DNA from: Bacteroidales bacterium
Lineage (GTDB): Bacteria > Bacteroidota > Bacteroidia > Bacteroidales > Muribaculaceae
DNA: 64,000 bases
NCBI GenBank assembly: GCA_014800245.1
Contig: JAAVGM010000026.1
Span: 1-64,000, forward strand
Reading direction: 5' to 3'
The notes below the pieces were generated by a model. That model was given only the letters and a program-made list of their open reading frames with translations, searched no databases and had not been told where the DNA came from. Positions 1 through 7,920 of the stretch are shown here, piece after piece. A program made the translations under genes and the position numbers. The number at the start of each line of letters is the position of its first letter. Position 1 is the first letter of the stretch.

Positions 1-53
1 GTGGTAATACCGCCATAGGCTACATTGTTATGCCCATAGGTTATGATATATGA
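1..53 (+). CDS. possible C-terminal tail of an upstream gene (partial)
   Basis: An open frame enters from the left edge (first full codon at base 3) and closes at TGA 51-53, giving only 16 residues ending MPIGYDI. Nothing in so short a piece identifies a family. It could be the end of a real gene or chance; the decayed sequence next to it makes either plausible. Confidence 0.25.
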   Translation, partial: GNTAIGYIVMPIGYDI

Positions 54-186
54 ACAAAATCACCTCATTTCAGTCAGTCTGATAGAGATATTACAGAATA
101 CGTTTTAGAGGAAAGATACACATTTTCCGTCTTTTATCCGCTATGATTGAGGAAGTAATTTTGTGGCAACCAAACGCTAACGCATT

Positions 187-483
187 ATGGACCACAAATT
201 CACTGAACAGATAAAGCAATGGCTTGATACGCCGGAAGCGGAGCGCGACTACACCGTGTGCGCACTTTATCTTTTGAAACTGTCGGGTAATCGTATCATG
301 TACTTTAACACCGTCGCCCAACTTGACCGCAAGCGTCAGTTTGTCGAGTATTAGCTTCAAAAGTATTACAACTTCCGCTTTCAAGCTCTCACTCATGCAA
401 AGGTGCAGGAGATGGAGCAGCAGGTCGAAGCTATCAATAGCCGTTCGATAAGTCCAACACTGGGAATATCTACTTTGCTATAG
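187..483 (+). pseudogene. nonsense-interrupted conserved Bacteroidales hypothetical gene
   Basis: ATG at 187 opens a frame beginning MDHKFTEQIKQWLDTP that is stopped by TAG at 352-354 after 55 codons. The same frame continues with LQKYYNFRFQALTHAK and resembles a Bacteroidales family of unknown function that I recall as reading VEYQLQKYYNFR across this point. A single C-to-T change (CAG to TAG) would therefore explain the stop. Similarity appears to fade near base 450 and the frame closes at 481-483, so the 3' half of the gene is also missing. The family is known to me only as a conserved unknown. The gene is read as a relic, not a working product. Confidence 0.55.
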
Positions 484-818
484 TTTGACTGATTGGAATC
501 TCCTTTCAATTCTAAGCTTTGAGCAATTTCAAAGATTATCTGATTCTTACCAAGTCCCTGCTGAGGAATTTTTCCCTCCAGTAATTTGAGGTTCTCAGAA
601 ATTCTCGCTATCTTTGCATCCGAATTCTTCGGAAGGGATGGCACATAGCCCGGTGCTTCGGCATGGCTGGGCGAGTCCTCAGGGGCGATTGTCTTACCTT
701 CCGGAGATTTTTTTGTATCCGTAAGTGCCTGCGCCTTCTCCTTCCATCTCTTTTCGACTCCAATGTAATCAGGCCATTGGTAGGTAAAGGAGTTCCTCTT
801 CAAATTTTGGATTCTCAT
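393..818 (-). CDS. hypothetical protein, probably 3'-truncated
   Basis: A 141-codon frame whose first ~125 residues look protein-like: a Lys/Arg-rich start, a Pro/Ser-rich middle (SPSHAEAPGYVPSLPK) and a helical stretch containing RISENLKLLEGKIPQQ. The last ~15 residues (cysteine-rich, ASTCCSISC) lie antisense to the interrupted gene at 187-483 and look like read-through past a recombination junction near base 450. I do not recognise the family. It has no signal peptide or membrane segment. It is probably a remnant of the same accessory element as its neighbours, and could be noncoding. Confidence 0.35.
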   Translation of the reverse strand: MRIQNLKRNSFTYQWPDYIGVEKRWKEKAQALTDTKKSPEGKTIAPEDSPSHAEAPGYVPSLPKNSDAKIARISENLKLLEGKIPQQGLGKNQIIFEIAQSLELKGDSNQSNYSKVDIPSVGLIERLLIASTCCSISCTFA

Positions 819-885
819 GTTTTTTGATTAAATTTGTAAGACAATCCAAATCAAGATATTCCACGTCAGCGAGATTCGTTCGCTG

Positions 886-1330
886 TTGGTCTATCAAGGT
901 TTGGATTTTTTATATTGGAGGCTTGTCCCATCCGTTAAGGACGTAAGGTGTTCGGACTTCATGGAGAATAGAAGACGTTGGGATATGGCCTTTTTTATTT
1001 TGACCATGATAAATACAATATCCGTTACCTCAATTCATTTAGACCGATTTCTTCTACTGAGGATATGCAGTTCAAGGAGGCCAAACCGATTATCTATCTC
1101 AACGCCGGAGCTGTCTTTTCCCTTTTCTCTGGAAAAGGAGGCAATGTTTCGTTGGCACGCTCGTATTGGTCAACTATATTGTCATATTTGAAATCGCATA
1201 ACTCATACCTTGGATTGAAACAGAGAAGAAAGTCAATCGTCTGAAAGCCCTATGCTTTGACTACCTGCAATTGAAAGAACCGTTCGGAATTGACCTTGAA
1301 ACGGAAGTATTACTCGAAAATGAGACATAG
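886..1330 (+). pseudogene. frameshifted remnant of an unrecognised gene
   Basis: Three overlapping frames carry protein-like sequence in order: from 886 (YQGLDFLYWRLVPSVKD), from about 978 (YGLFYFDHDKYNIRYLNS to about 1213) and from 1214 to the TAG at 1328-1330 (IETEKKVNRLKALCFDYLQ and on to ENET). The order and uniform strand suggest one ancestral gene with two frameshifts, near 975 and near 1213. No domain is recognised. The promoter of the next operon begins immediately after it. Confidence 0.4.
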
Positions 1331-1353
1331 AATAGTTAAAGTTTTGATAATAG

Positions 1354-1385
1354 CTTGCTTATTCGGATATTTTACCCTATCTTTG
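1354..1385 (+). promoter_or_regulatory. Bacteroidetes-type promoter of the AbiE-like operon
   Basis: A -33 element CTTG (1354-1357) and a -7 element TATCTTTG (1378-1385) are separated by 20 bases, matching the TTTG-N19/20-TAnnTTTG pattern of the Bacteroidetes primary sigma factor. A strong Shine-Dalgarno AAGGAGG (1398-1404) and ATG at 1410 follow. This decides the start of the next gene against an upstream in-frame TTG at 1290. Confidence 0.75.
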
Positions 1386-1409
1386 CACATTTACTTTAAG
1401 GAGGTAAAT

Positions 1410-2372
1410 ATGCAATATCAAGGTAACATAAAAGAATATATACAGCAGTCGTTTGGTTGGAACGTCAGATTCAGTTCTCTGAACGATGTAAAAAACAGGA
1501 TTCCATACGGAATTTTTAATGCTGCCGACTATGACTGCATAGAGATTGATAATTTCAAGGGTGTGGCGATAAAGCCTCATTCGGAGGATGATTTCAGAAT
1601 GAATAAAAATATTGCCACAACACTTGAAAAACGTCTCGATATGTCGGTTATTTTAATTTTGGACGGCATTAATTTTTATCAGAGAAAATCCCTGATTGAA
1701 AGTAGGATTGGGTTCGTGGTACCCGGTAAACAAATATATATTCCACAAATGGGTACATTGATGTCTGAACGAGGGCTTGGTATTAATTTAAGCTCCGTTG
1801 AGAAGCTTTCGGCAGTTGCAGGCGCGATGATAACCTTACACCTCGGCACAAAGTCATTGCAGGGATTGAGTATATCAGATGTTGCCAAGATTATGGGATA
1901 TTCAATAAAGACCCTTTCATTAGCTGCAGCGGAACTTGAACGTGCCGGTTTAATTTCATTCAAGTTGCAAGGACGAAAAAAGTTGCTTGGTTTTCCACTC
2001 TCGAATAAAGAGTTATGGGAAAAAGCGTTCCCAATGATTGATAGTCCAGTGGAGAAGCTACTCTTTTCGTCTAATTCAGCATTAGCTTCTGAAATCGGTG
2101 TTATATCCTCCGATTCTGCTCTCTCTGAAATCTCTATGCTTACTTCGCCCTCACAGAATACATATGCGGTATATTCCCGTAATCCCAAACTCGTTGAACT
2201 TGATTTGAATGACAGTATGGGTGATATAAAAGTAGAGGTTTGGAAAACTGACCCTACCATTTCCTCCAGGGATGGTATAATGGATATATTTTCACTTGCA
2301 TTGTCATATAAGAATGATGATGACCCAAGAGTGTGGAAAGAATTAAATAAACTAATAAACGAAGCATTATGA
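1410..2372 (+). CDS. AbiEi-like winged-helix antitoxin / regulator
   Basis: 320 residues. A predicted winged helix-turn-helix lies at about 150-200 (LSISDVAKIMGYSIKTLS, then AAAELERAGLISFK), with an alpha/beta N-terminal region and a C-terminal segment (VEVWKTDP...DIFSLALSYK) typical of proteins encoded just upstream of AbiEii-type nucleotidyltransferases. In type IV AbiE systems the AbiEi partner represses its own operon and antagonises the toxin; that role is transferred from the family. The start at 1410 is set by the promoter and AAGGAGG; upstream in-frame codons to 1290 precede the promoter. Its TGA overlaps the next ATG (ATGA), implying translational coupling. Assignment rests on the helix-turn-helix and its partner, not on strong full-length recognition. 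Confidence 0.7.
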   Translation: MQYQGNIKEYIQQSFGWNVRFSSLNDVKNRIPYGIFNAADYDCIEIDNFKGVAIKPHSEDDFRMNKNIATTLEKRLDMSVILILDGINFYQRKSLIESRIGFVVPGKQIYIPQMGTLMSERGLGINLSSVEKLSAVAGAMITLHLGTKSLQGLSISDVAKIMGYSIKTLSLAAAELERAGLISFKLQGRKKLLGFPLSNKELWEKAFPMIDSPVEKLLFSSNSALASEIGVISSDSALSEISMLTSPSQNTYAVYSRNPKLVELDLNDSMGDIKVEVWKTDPTISSRDGIMDIFSLALSYKNDDDPRVWKELNKLINEAL

Positions 2373-3142
2373 AAGGAATAGACAAGATACGTCAGTATCT
2401 CGGAAACTATAAAGGTAACTATGTGATTATAGGTGGTACAGCATGTAATCTCAATTTAGAGGAATCGAATATTCATGGGAGAGCTACGAAGGATGTAGAT
2501 ATGATTGTAGTCTGTGAAGCCTTGACTCCAGAGTATCTTCATAGCTTCTGGGAGTTCATCAAGGCAGGTGGATATAATGCATGGCAGGTAAAGTCTGAAG
2601 AAGAGACACACCGTTGCTTCTATCGTTTTATTGACCCCAAGGATAAGGATTTTCCGGTTTACATAGAACTCTTCTCCCGTAAGCCTGATGCCGTGAAGCT
2701 TCCGGAGGATGCCCATTTGGTGCATATTTCCGTTTCTGAGTACCTATCCAGTTTTTCCGCTATACTTATGGATGATGAGTATTATAGCTATGCGGTATCT
2801 CATGCCGTTGAACTGAACGGGGTTCAAGCGATTGACCATGATGCACTGATAGTGCTCAAAATTAAAGCATATCTTAATAATATCAAGCGACGCGAAGCCG
2901 GACAGAAAGTTCAGAGCGATGATATTGACAAGCATAAACGAGATGTCTATCGAATGGTTCACCTGATTACTCCGGCTGATAGGTTTGAGGCTTCGGCGAC
3001 TATCAAAGATGATATAAGGGCTTTTCTCGCATCCGTCGAGAATGATCCCATTAATACAAGGGTCATTTCAAAAAATATGGGTGTCCCGGATATTCCACAG
3101 TCAGACTTTATTGAGATTATAAAAACCGCCTACAGCTTATGA
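2369..3142 (+). CDS. AbiEii-like nucleotidyltransferase toxin
   Basis: 257 residues. The N-terminus carries a minimal nucleotidyltransferase signature: IIGGTACNL (Gly22-Gly23) followed by RATKDVDMIV, in which Asp42 and Asp44 would bind metal. A later helical stretch (DALIVLKIKAYLNN, then DDIDKHKRDVYRM) matches the conserved Lys/Asp region of AbiEii/AbiGii-type proteins. Family members transfer nucleotides to acceptors such as tRNA and arrest growth, causing abortive infection or toxicity; the substrate here is unknown. It overlaps both neighbours by 4 bases (ATGA), so it is the middle gene of a coupled three-gene operon. No signal peptide; cytoplasmic. All catalytic residues I can identify are intact. 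Confidence 0.8.
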   Translation: MKGIDKIRQYLGNYKGNYVIIGGTACNLNLEESNIHGRATKDVDMIVVCEALTPEYLHSFWEFIKAGGYNAWQVKSEEETHRCFYRFIDPKDKDFPVYIELFSRKPDAVKLPEDAHLVHISVSEYLSSFSAILMDDEYYSYAVSHAVELNGVQAIDHDALIVLKIKAYLNNIKRREAGQKVQSDDIDKHKRDVYRMVHLITPADRFEASATIKDDIRAFLASVENDPINTRVISKNMGVPDIPQSDFIEIIKTAYSL

Positions 3143-3729
3143 GAATACAATACGCCTCAGATCTGCATCTCGAATTCGGAGAAAATTCAAAATGGCTTAA
3201 AGAACATCCGCTTATTCCATCAGCCGACATTCTCGTTCTTGCCGGAGACATTGGATACTTGGGAGATGACAATTATCAGAAACATCCATTCTGGGATTGG
3301 GCTTCAGAAAACTTCAAACAGGTTATTGTCGTTCCTGGCAATCATGAATTGTATAAGTACTATGACATTAATGAGCTCCACGAAGGTGTTATACTTGAAG
3401 TGCGTCCAAATGTAAAGGTCCATTACAATGATGTGATACACTTGGATGAGGAAACCGACCTAATTGTCTCCACACTTTGGGCTCACATCCCTCCGTCTGA
3501 AGCCTATCTGACAGAAAGATGTGTCAGTGATTTCACGAGAATAAAGAATGGTCAATATCGACTTAGTGCAGACCGTTTCAACAAAGAGCACGCGCGATGC
3601 CGTCAATTTATTAAGAGCGCTGTTGACGAATCCAATGCATCTACGCTTATAGTGGCTACTCATCATGTTCCCTCCTTCGAATTGATGTCTTCGGAGTTTA
3701 AGTATAGCAGTATCAACGGGGCATTCTAG
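3139..3729 (+). CDS. calcineurin-like metallophosphoesterase, C-terminally truncated
   Basis: 196 residues of a Bacteroidales metallophosphoesterase family that I recall as about 250 residues long. Visible metal motifs are D8-x-H10 (SDLHLEF), GD37, GNH69E and H175-H176. The protein stops at SINGAF with TAG at 3727-3729, where homologues continue into a C-terminal GHxH motif that supplies the last metal-binding histidines. The sequence after the stop shows no in-frame continuation of the family, so this looks like loss of the 3' end by deletion rather than a point nonsense change. The start codon overlaps the nucleotidyltransferase stop (ATGA). Activity is doubtful without the final motif. Confidence 0.8.
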   Translation: MRIQYASDLHLEFGENSKWLKEHPLIPSADILVLAGDIGYLGDDNYQKHPFWDWASENFKQVIVVPGNHELYKYYDINELHEGVILEVRPNVKVHYNDVIHLDEETDLIVSTLWAHIPPSEAYLTERCVSDFTRIKNGQYRLSADRFNKEHARCRQFIKSAVDESNASTLIVATHHVPSFELMSSEFKYSSINGAF

Positions 3730-3748
3730 AATGAGGGGAGTCCTGCAA

Positions 3749-3775
3749 CACCCTCTTATTTAATTTATAAGGGTG
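3749..3775. terminator. hairpin between convergent genes
   Basis: CACCCTCTTAT (3749-3759) pairs with ATAAGGGTG (3767-3775) with a bulge; it overlaps the stop codon of the response-regulator gene. It may end transcription on the minus strand, but it has no clear U-run, so the call is weak. Confidence 0.35.
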
Positions 3776-4544
3776 GCATTGCAGCTTTTAGTATAGGAAT
3801 GATATTTTGACGGTAGGAAGCACCAATAGGGAGTTCAATCCTTAAGGAGTTGTTTGCCCCATAGTGAAGCACCACGCTCGAAGTATCATAGGATTCAATA
3901 TGCGTGATATTAATGATGTGCGACTTATGGATGCGAAGGAATCTATCTGAGGGCAAGTTTTGAAGGAGTGTTTTGATTGTGATGCGTGAAATTATACGCT
4001 CGGAATTAGAATGGATTCTGACATAATCTTTCACTCCTTCAACGAATATGATATCATCGGTATCAATGTTAATGAATCGTCGTTCAGCACGGAGTGTAAG
4101 GGTAGTTGATGGATATAAAGTTTTTTTATCATTCGGTATGCCGGCTCGAATCAGGGCTTTTTGCACTGCACGATTAAATCTCTCTTCACTTATGGGTTTT
4201 AACAGATAATCTATAGCATCCAGATCATAGCTTCTCACGGCATACTCGGAGAATGCGGTAGTGAAAATAATCATTGTTTCGGAAGAGAGTTGGGCGGCAA
4301 GATCGATTCCCAAAATGCCGGGCATCTCAATATCGAGAAATATAAGATCAATCGCATTTGATTTCAACCATTCCAGCGCTTCATGAGGATTGGAGAAAAC
4401 ACTCATAACCGTTAGTGAGGGATTACGAGAGGCTAATAATGCCATCCCGCGTCGCGCAATCGGTTCGTCATCGATTACAATGCAACGGAGTTTTTTCCCT
4501 AAAACAACGGAATCTGAAGAAGGCGAAGAAGGATTGTTAATCAT
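3765..4544 (-). CDS. LytTR-family response regulator
   Basis: 259 residues. The receiver domain (about 18-135) has acidic residues Asp25-Asp26, phospho-acceptor Asp71 (LIFLDIEMPG), a TT pair at 95-96 and Lys116 (YLLKP). The C-terminal LytTR DNA-binding domain (about 150-250) includes FVEGVKDYVRI and FLRIHKSHIINI. It would be phosphorylated by the divergently encoded LytS-type kinase starting at 4682 and would regulate transcription. The ~17-residue Ser-rich N-terminal extension is unusual; a later start is possible but I see no better ATG. The target genes are unknown; the surface protein downstream of the kinase is a natural candidate. Confidence 0.93.
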   Translation of the reverse strand: MINNPSSPSSDSVVLGKKLRCIVIDDEPIARRGMALLASRNPSLTVMSVFSNPHEALEWLKSNAIDLIFLDIEMPGILGIDLAAQLSSETMIIFTTAFSEYAVRSYDLDAIDYLLKPISEERFNRAVQKALIRAGIPNDKKTLYPSTTLTLRAERRFINIDTDDIIFVEGVKDYVRIHSNSERIISRITIKTLLQNLPSDRFLRIHKSHIINITHIESYDTSSVVLHYGANNSLRIELPIGASYRQNIIPILKAAMPPL

Positions 4545-4669
4545 AAAAATCGGTTTTCCATGAAAAATAATATATCCTCAAAACGTCTTATTTTTTAAAT
4601 ATATTATATTTTGCGACCAATCACCACTTAAAAACGACCAACAGAAAATATCAAATGAAGAAAAAGTAT

Positions 4670-4677
4670 TAATTTTG
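4670..4677 (+). promoter_or_regulatory. -7 promoter element directly upstream of the kinase gene
   Basis: TAATTTTG matches the Bacteroidetes -7 box TAnnTTTG and ends 4 bases before the GTG start at 4682. Transcription would begin at or near the start codon, implying a leaderless or nearly leaderless mRNA. No TTTG is found 20 bases upstream, so the element could be fortuitous. Confidence 0.45.
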
Positions 4678-4681
4678 CATT

Positions 4682-6445
4682 GTGAAAAAGATTGCGCTTA
4701 ACTTATTGCTTTGGATTTTATTTTCGCTGATGCAATGCGGTCCCGTAGTCGGCACCCTGGAATATGGCGAAGAAGGAGGGCCGATGGATACCTTATGGCT
4801 GATGGTTCCTTTTTCCTTGCTTTGTTTCGGCTTGGTGCTAATAACAACCTATTACGCTGTGCCGCAATTGTTGATGCGTCAGAAATGGGGCAGCTTTGCT
4901 GCATTAGAGTTTATTTTGGCTTATATAGTCTCTTTTATCGAACAGCTACTGGTGAGCTATATATGGATTGAGTGGCATATAATTCCGGATGGACACTCCT
5001 TGCAATGGGGATGGATGTTGGTCAATACACTCTGCAATTCATTGATGCTTTTCTTTACATTGCTCGCGGTCGGAGGATGGTATCTTTTCGATTCCGGACG
5101 CAACGATGCTGCAAAGGAGAAAAGGCTCGTAGATAGAATCGAGAATTATATGGCGGAGGTAAGAAACAGACTTCGTCCGGAGATTATTTCTAAAAGATTG
5201 AAACAGATTGCAGAAAATGCAATCGTCTCTCCGCAAGAGGCTGAGAAAGATATTGCCATACTCTCCTCCGAGCTCAGAGATAGTCTGTATAGTCTTCCAT
5301 CTTCTCCGACTTTAGACCAAGACTTGGAAAGGATTGAATCCGATAACAATGTTATAAATCGCTTTCTTACATCTCGAAGGTATCGGGCAGCAAGAATATT
5401 GATTTTTCAACTCTCGCTAATTGGAATCTGTTTTGGAGCATTCTTTGCCACGCCGGATCAGCCCCAATTCGTTGAGCGGTTCGAAGGTTTTCTTGTATTG
5501 CTCGGAATGTTTGAGATTATAGCAGCGATAGATATTTTTGTTCTTTTTCGTTCATTCCGCAAAAAGAGGCGTTTGGGTAGATTTATATTCGCGTCATCTG
5601 TTTTAACGGCAATTATTATTCTTCCTATCCTTGCTGAAAGAATTAATTTATATGTGAATCATCCGGATGGGAATAATACGCTGTTCATACTTACAACTGT
5701 GCTCGCTACGGCAGCAAGTGTTTTGATGATGGTGTTTTATATAGCCGGTATAGGGGGAATGCTTCTTTATAGTGATTGGCTGCGCCATACTCGAAAGCTC
5801 ATCTTCCTCCAGGCATCTACCAAACGTCTTGAATATGCTAATCTCAAGAAGCAGATCAATCCTCATTTCCTCTTTAATGTGCTCAATAATGCGGGAATCC
5901 TGACCGAGTTTAACCCTATTGAAGCCAGAGAAATGCTTCTTGAATTGCGCCGCCTTATAGATTATCAGTTTGGAGAAACGGAACAAACGACAATAAGTCT
6001 TATCGATTCTATAGCATTTATACGCGCGTATCTTAGTCTTGAGGTTACACGCCGGGATGCTTTCAGATTTAATGTAACATGTGATGGCGATCCGGAAAGG
6101 ATTGTCGTGCCAAGTCTTCTCTTCATTCCATTTGTGGAGAATGCTGTGAAATATGCCTCTAATAAGCCGGGTGGGAATTGGGTGAATATTAAATTTAAAA
6201 TAAAAGAGAAAAATCTTATATTTGAATGTGAGAATCCCGTGGAGGTTGAAATTGATATAAAATCATTGCCTGAGTCGGGAAGACTTGGAGTGGCTAACAC
6301 TATAAGACGACTCGAACTCCTTTATGATATAAATTTCAAATACCGCGTTGAGTGTCGGAATGGTATCTATCAGGTTGTGTTAGAAATTCCATTAGACTTA
6401 GACTCCATTGTGGTTCTCTCAAAAAACGCCTTATTGAAGAACTAA
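4682..6445 (+). CDS. LytS-type sensor histidine kinase with duplicated membrane/His-box module
   Basis: 587 residues. Layout: membrane segments at roughly 4-20, 39-60, 72-96 and 112-133; a cytoplasmic segment 140-235; four more membrane segments between 239 and 357; then a His_kinase domain with phospho-acceptor His395 (QINPHFLFNVLNN) and an ATPase domain with FIPFVENAVKYA (N box) and GVANTIRRLELLY. The cytoplasmic segment 163-202 looks like a degenerate copy of the His box: RLRPEIISKRL parallels QINPHFLFNVL with Glu167 where His belongs, and the SPQEAEKDIA...LSSELRDSLY pattern parallels the following helix. The partner is the divergent LytTR regulator. The GTG start puts the first membrane segment at the N-terminus. 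The gene is followed after 31 bases by a surface protein. Confidence 0.92.
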   Translation: MKKIALNLLLWILFSLMQCGPVVGTLEYGEEGGPMDTLWLMVPFSLLCFGLVLITTYYAVPQLLMRQKWGSFAALEFILAYIVSFIEQLLVSYIWIEWHIIPDGHSLQWGWMLVNTLCNSLMLFFTLLAVGGWYLFDSGRNDAAKEKRLVDRIENYMAEVRNRLRPEIISKRLKQIAENAIVSPQEAEKDIAILSSELRDSLYSLPSSPTLDQDLERIESDNNVINRFLTSRRYRAARILIFQLSLIGICFGAFFATPDQPQFVERFEGFLVLLGMFEIIAAIDIFVLFRSFRKKRRLGRFIFASSVLTAIIILPILAERINLYVNHPDGNNTLFILTTVLATAASVLMMVFYIAGIGGMLLYSDWLRHTRKLIFLQASTKRLEYANLKKQINPHFLFNVLNNAGILTEFNPIEAREMLLELRRLIDYQFGETEQTTISLIDSIAFIRAYLSLEVTRRDAFRFNVTCDGDPERIVVPSLLFIPFVENAVKYASNKPGGNWVNIKFKIKEKNLIFECENPVEVEIDIKSLPESGRLGVANTIRRLELLYDINFKYRVECRNGIYQVVLEIPLDLDSIVVLSKNALLKN

Positions 6446-6476
6446 ATATAATAATACAGCTTAACTATTTATTCTT

Positions 6477-7910
6477 ATGAGATTGCTAAAAATTATTTTG
6501 GCGTTTGTCTTTTTGCTATCGACAAATAGCGCAATCTATGGAGCCGACTATTCGGATTCCAACTTTACCTATAAGTATAGCAAAACGCAAAAATTCGCAC
6601 GTGTTGAGACCACGAAAAAAAAGACAGCTACGTCGCTTACAATTCCGTCTAAGATAACGGTGAGTGGCGTTTCGTATCCCGTGACACAGATCGGTGATTA
6701 TGCTCTCTCAGATCTGCAGAATCTGAAATCTGTGACTATTCCATCATCCGTGACAGAGATTCGTAGCGGGGCATTCAGTAATTGCTTTGAACTTCGTTCG
6801 GTTAAAATCCCTTCAAAGGTTACAAAAATCTCAGACTACTGCTTTTCAATGTGCCTTGAATTGACAGAAGTGAGCCTGCCTAAAGGTCTTGTAGAGATTG
6901 GAGAGGGAGCTTTTATGTATTGCGGAAAAATTGAAATTATCAATTGGCCGTCAACACTTACAAAAGTTGGAGGATATGCATTTAATGGAGCTAAGCTTCC
7001 TGAGTTAGTTGCGCTTCCGGCCGCATGTGTGGAGGTAGGGGATGAAGCCTTTCGTGCCACTGATGTGGTCAACTTCCAATTGCCCTCTAAGATGACATCG
7101 ATCGGTAAAAAGGCATTTGCGGATAACGGCAATCTATTGGGTCTGACAATGCCTACATCTGTAAACACTATAGGTGACCTTGCTTTCTTTGGAAATAATG
7201 AGCTTATGTATGTCACCCTTCCGCAGACCATCGGGCGTATGGGTGAAGGAGTGTTTATGGATTGCGACAAGATGAATCAGGTATATTGGTCGCCGAGCTT
7301 GACTACAGTTCCTAATCGTACATTCTCACGGTGTGAAGAATTAGAATGGATTACGTTGCCGGATAATGTAACATCTATTGGTGATGAAGCATTCTGCGAA
7401 TGTTATTCTCTTAAAGAGTTTCATTTTCCAACACAGCTTAAGACCATAGGAAACAACGCCTTTGATAATTGTAACCTTGGGGAAGTGACTTTCCCATCGG
7501 GGCTGACAAAAATTGGAGATGCCGCTTTTTACGCAAATTCACGATTGGAGACTTTAACTATTCCTGCTTCAGTAACTGAAATCGGATCACATGCATTTGA
7601 CTATAATCCACATCTTGATACGATCAAGGTCGAAAGTGCAACTCCACCGATTCTCGGCTCTGATGGATTTAACCAATATACATATTTTTCTGCTATGTTA
7701 ATGGTGCCGGAACAATCTGTGATGGCATACAAACGCGCGGGTGAATGGTGTAATTTTCAATATATCAACGACCGTCCGACCGGGATTGATGAAATTTTCA
7801 GTGAAAATGATGATGAGAAGGATCTTTATGATTTGCAAGGCCGAAGATCAACATCAAGCAAAGGATTTAAGATTAATCCACGTACGCGACGCGTAGAGAT
7901 TAGACGATAA
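6477..7910 (+). CDS. BspA-like leucine-rich-repeat surface protein
   Basis: 477 residues. Signal peptide at about 1-22 (LLKIILAFVFLLSTNSAIYG) followed by repeated LRR_5 units of about 23 residues of the type (I/V)G..AF..C..L..(I/V).(I/L)P..(V/L)..IG from about residue 60 to 400. The C-terminal ~35 residues carry the YDLQGRR...INPRTRRVEIRR arrangement that ends many secreted Prevotella/Muribaculaceae proteins. Such proteins bind host or bacterial surface ligands; ligand unknown here. It lies 31 bases after the kinase gene with no terminator between, so it is probably co-transcribed with it. It ends at a bidirectional terminator. Confidence 0.9.
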   Translation: MRLLKIILAFVFLLSTNSAIYGADYSDSNFTYKYSKTQKFARVETTKKKTATSLTIPSKITVSGVSYPVTQIGDYALSDLQNLKSVTIPSSVTEIRSGAFSNCFELRSVKIPSKVTKISDYCFSMCLELTEVSLPKGLVEIGEGAFMYCGKIEIINWPSTLTKVGGYAFNGAKLPELVALPAACVEVGDEAFRATDVVNFQLPSKMTSIGKKAFADNGNLLGLTMPTSVNTIGDLAFFGNNELMYVTLPQTIGRMGEGVFMDCDKMNQVYWSPSLTTVPNRTFSRCEELEWITLPDNVTSIGDEAFCECYSLKEFHFPTQLKTIGNNAFDNCNLGEVTFPSGLTKIGDAAFYANSRLETLTIPASVTEIGSHAFDYNPHLDTIKVESATPPILGSDGFNQYTYFSAMLMVPEQSVMAYKRAGEWCNFQYINDRPTGIDEIFSENDDEKDLYDLQGRRSTSSKGFKINPRTRRVEIRR

Positions 7911-7920
7911 AAATTAATAA

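Noticed and set aside
91-396. 101-codon minus-strand frame near the left edge
   Set aside because: It is antisense to the interrupted gene at 187-483, whose plus-strand reading looks like a known protein family; the minus frame has no recognisable features.
1290-1409. Upstream in-frame extension of the AbiEi-like gene starting at TTG 1290
   Set aside because: The promoter (1354-1385) and the Shine-Dalgarno (1398-1404) lie inside it, so the real start is ATG 1410.
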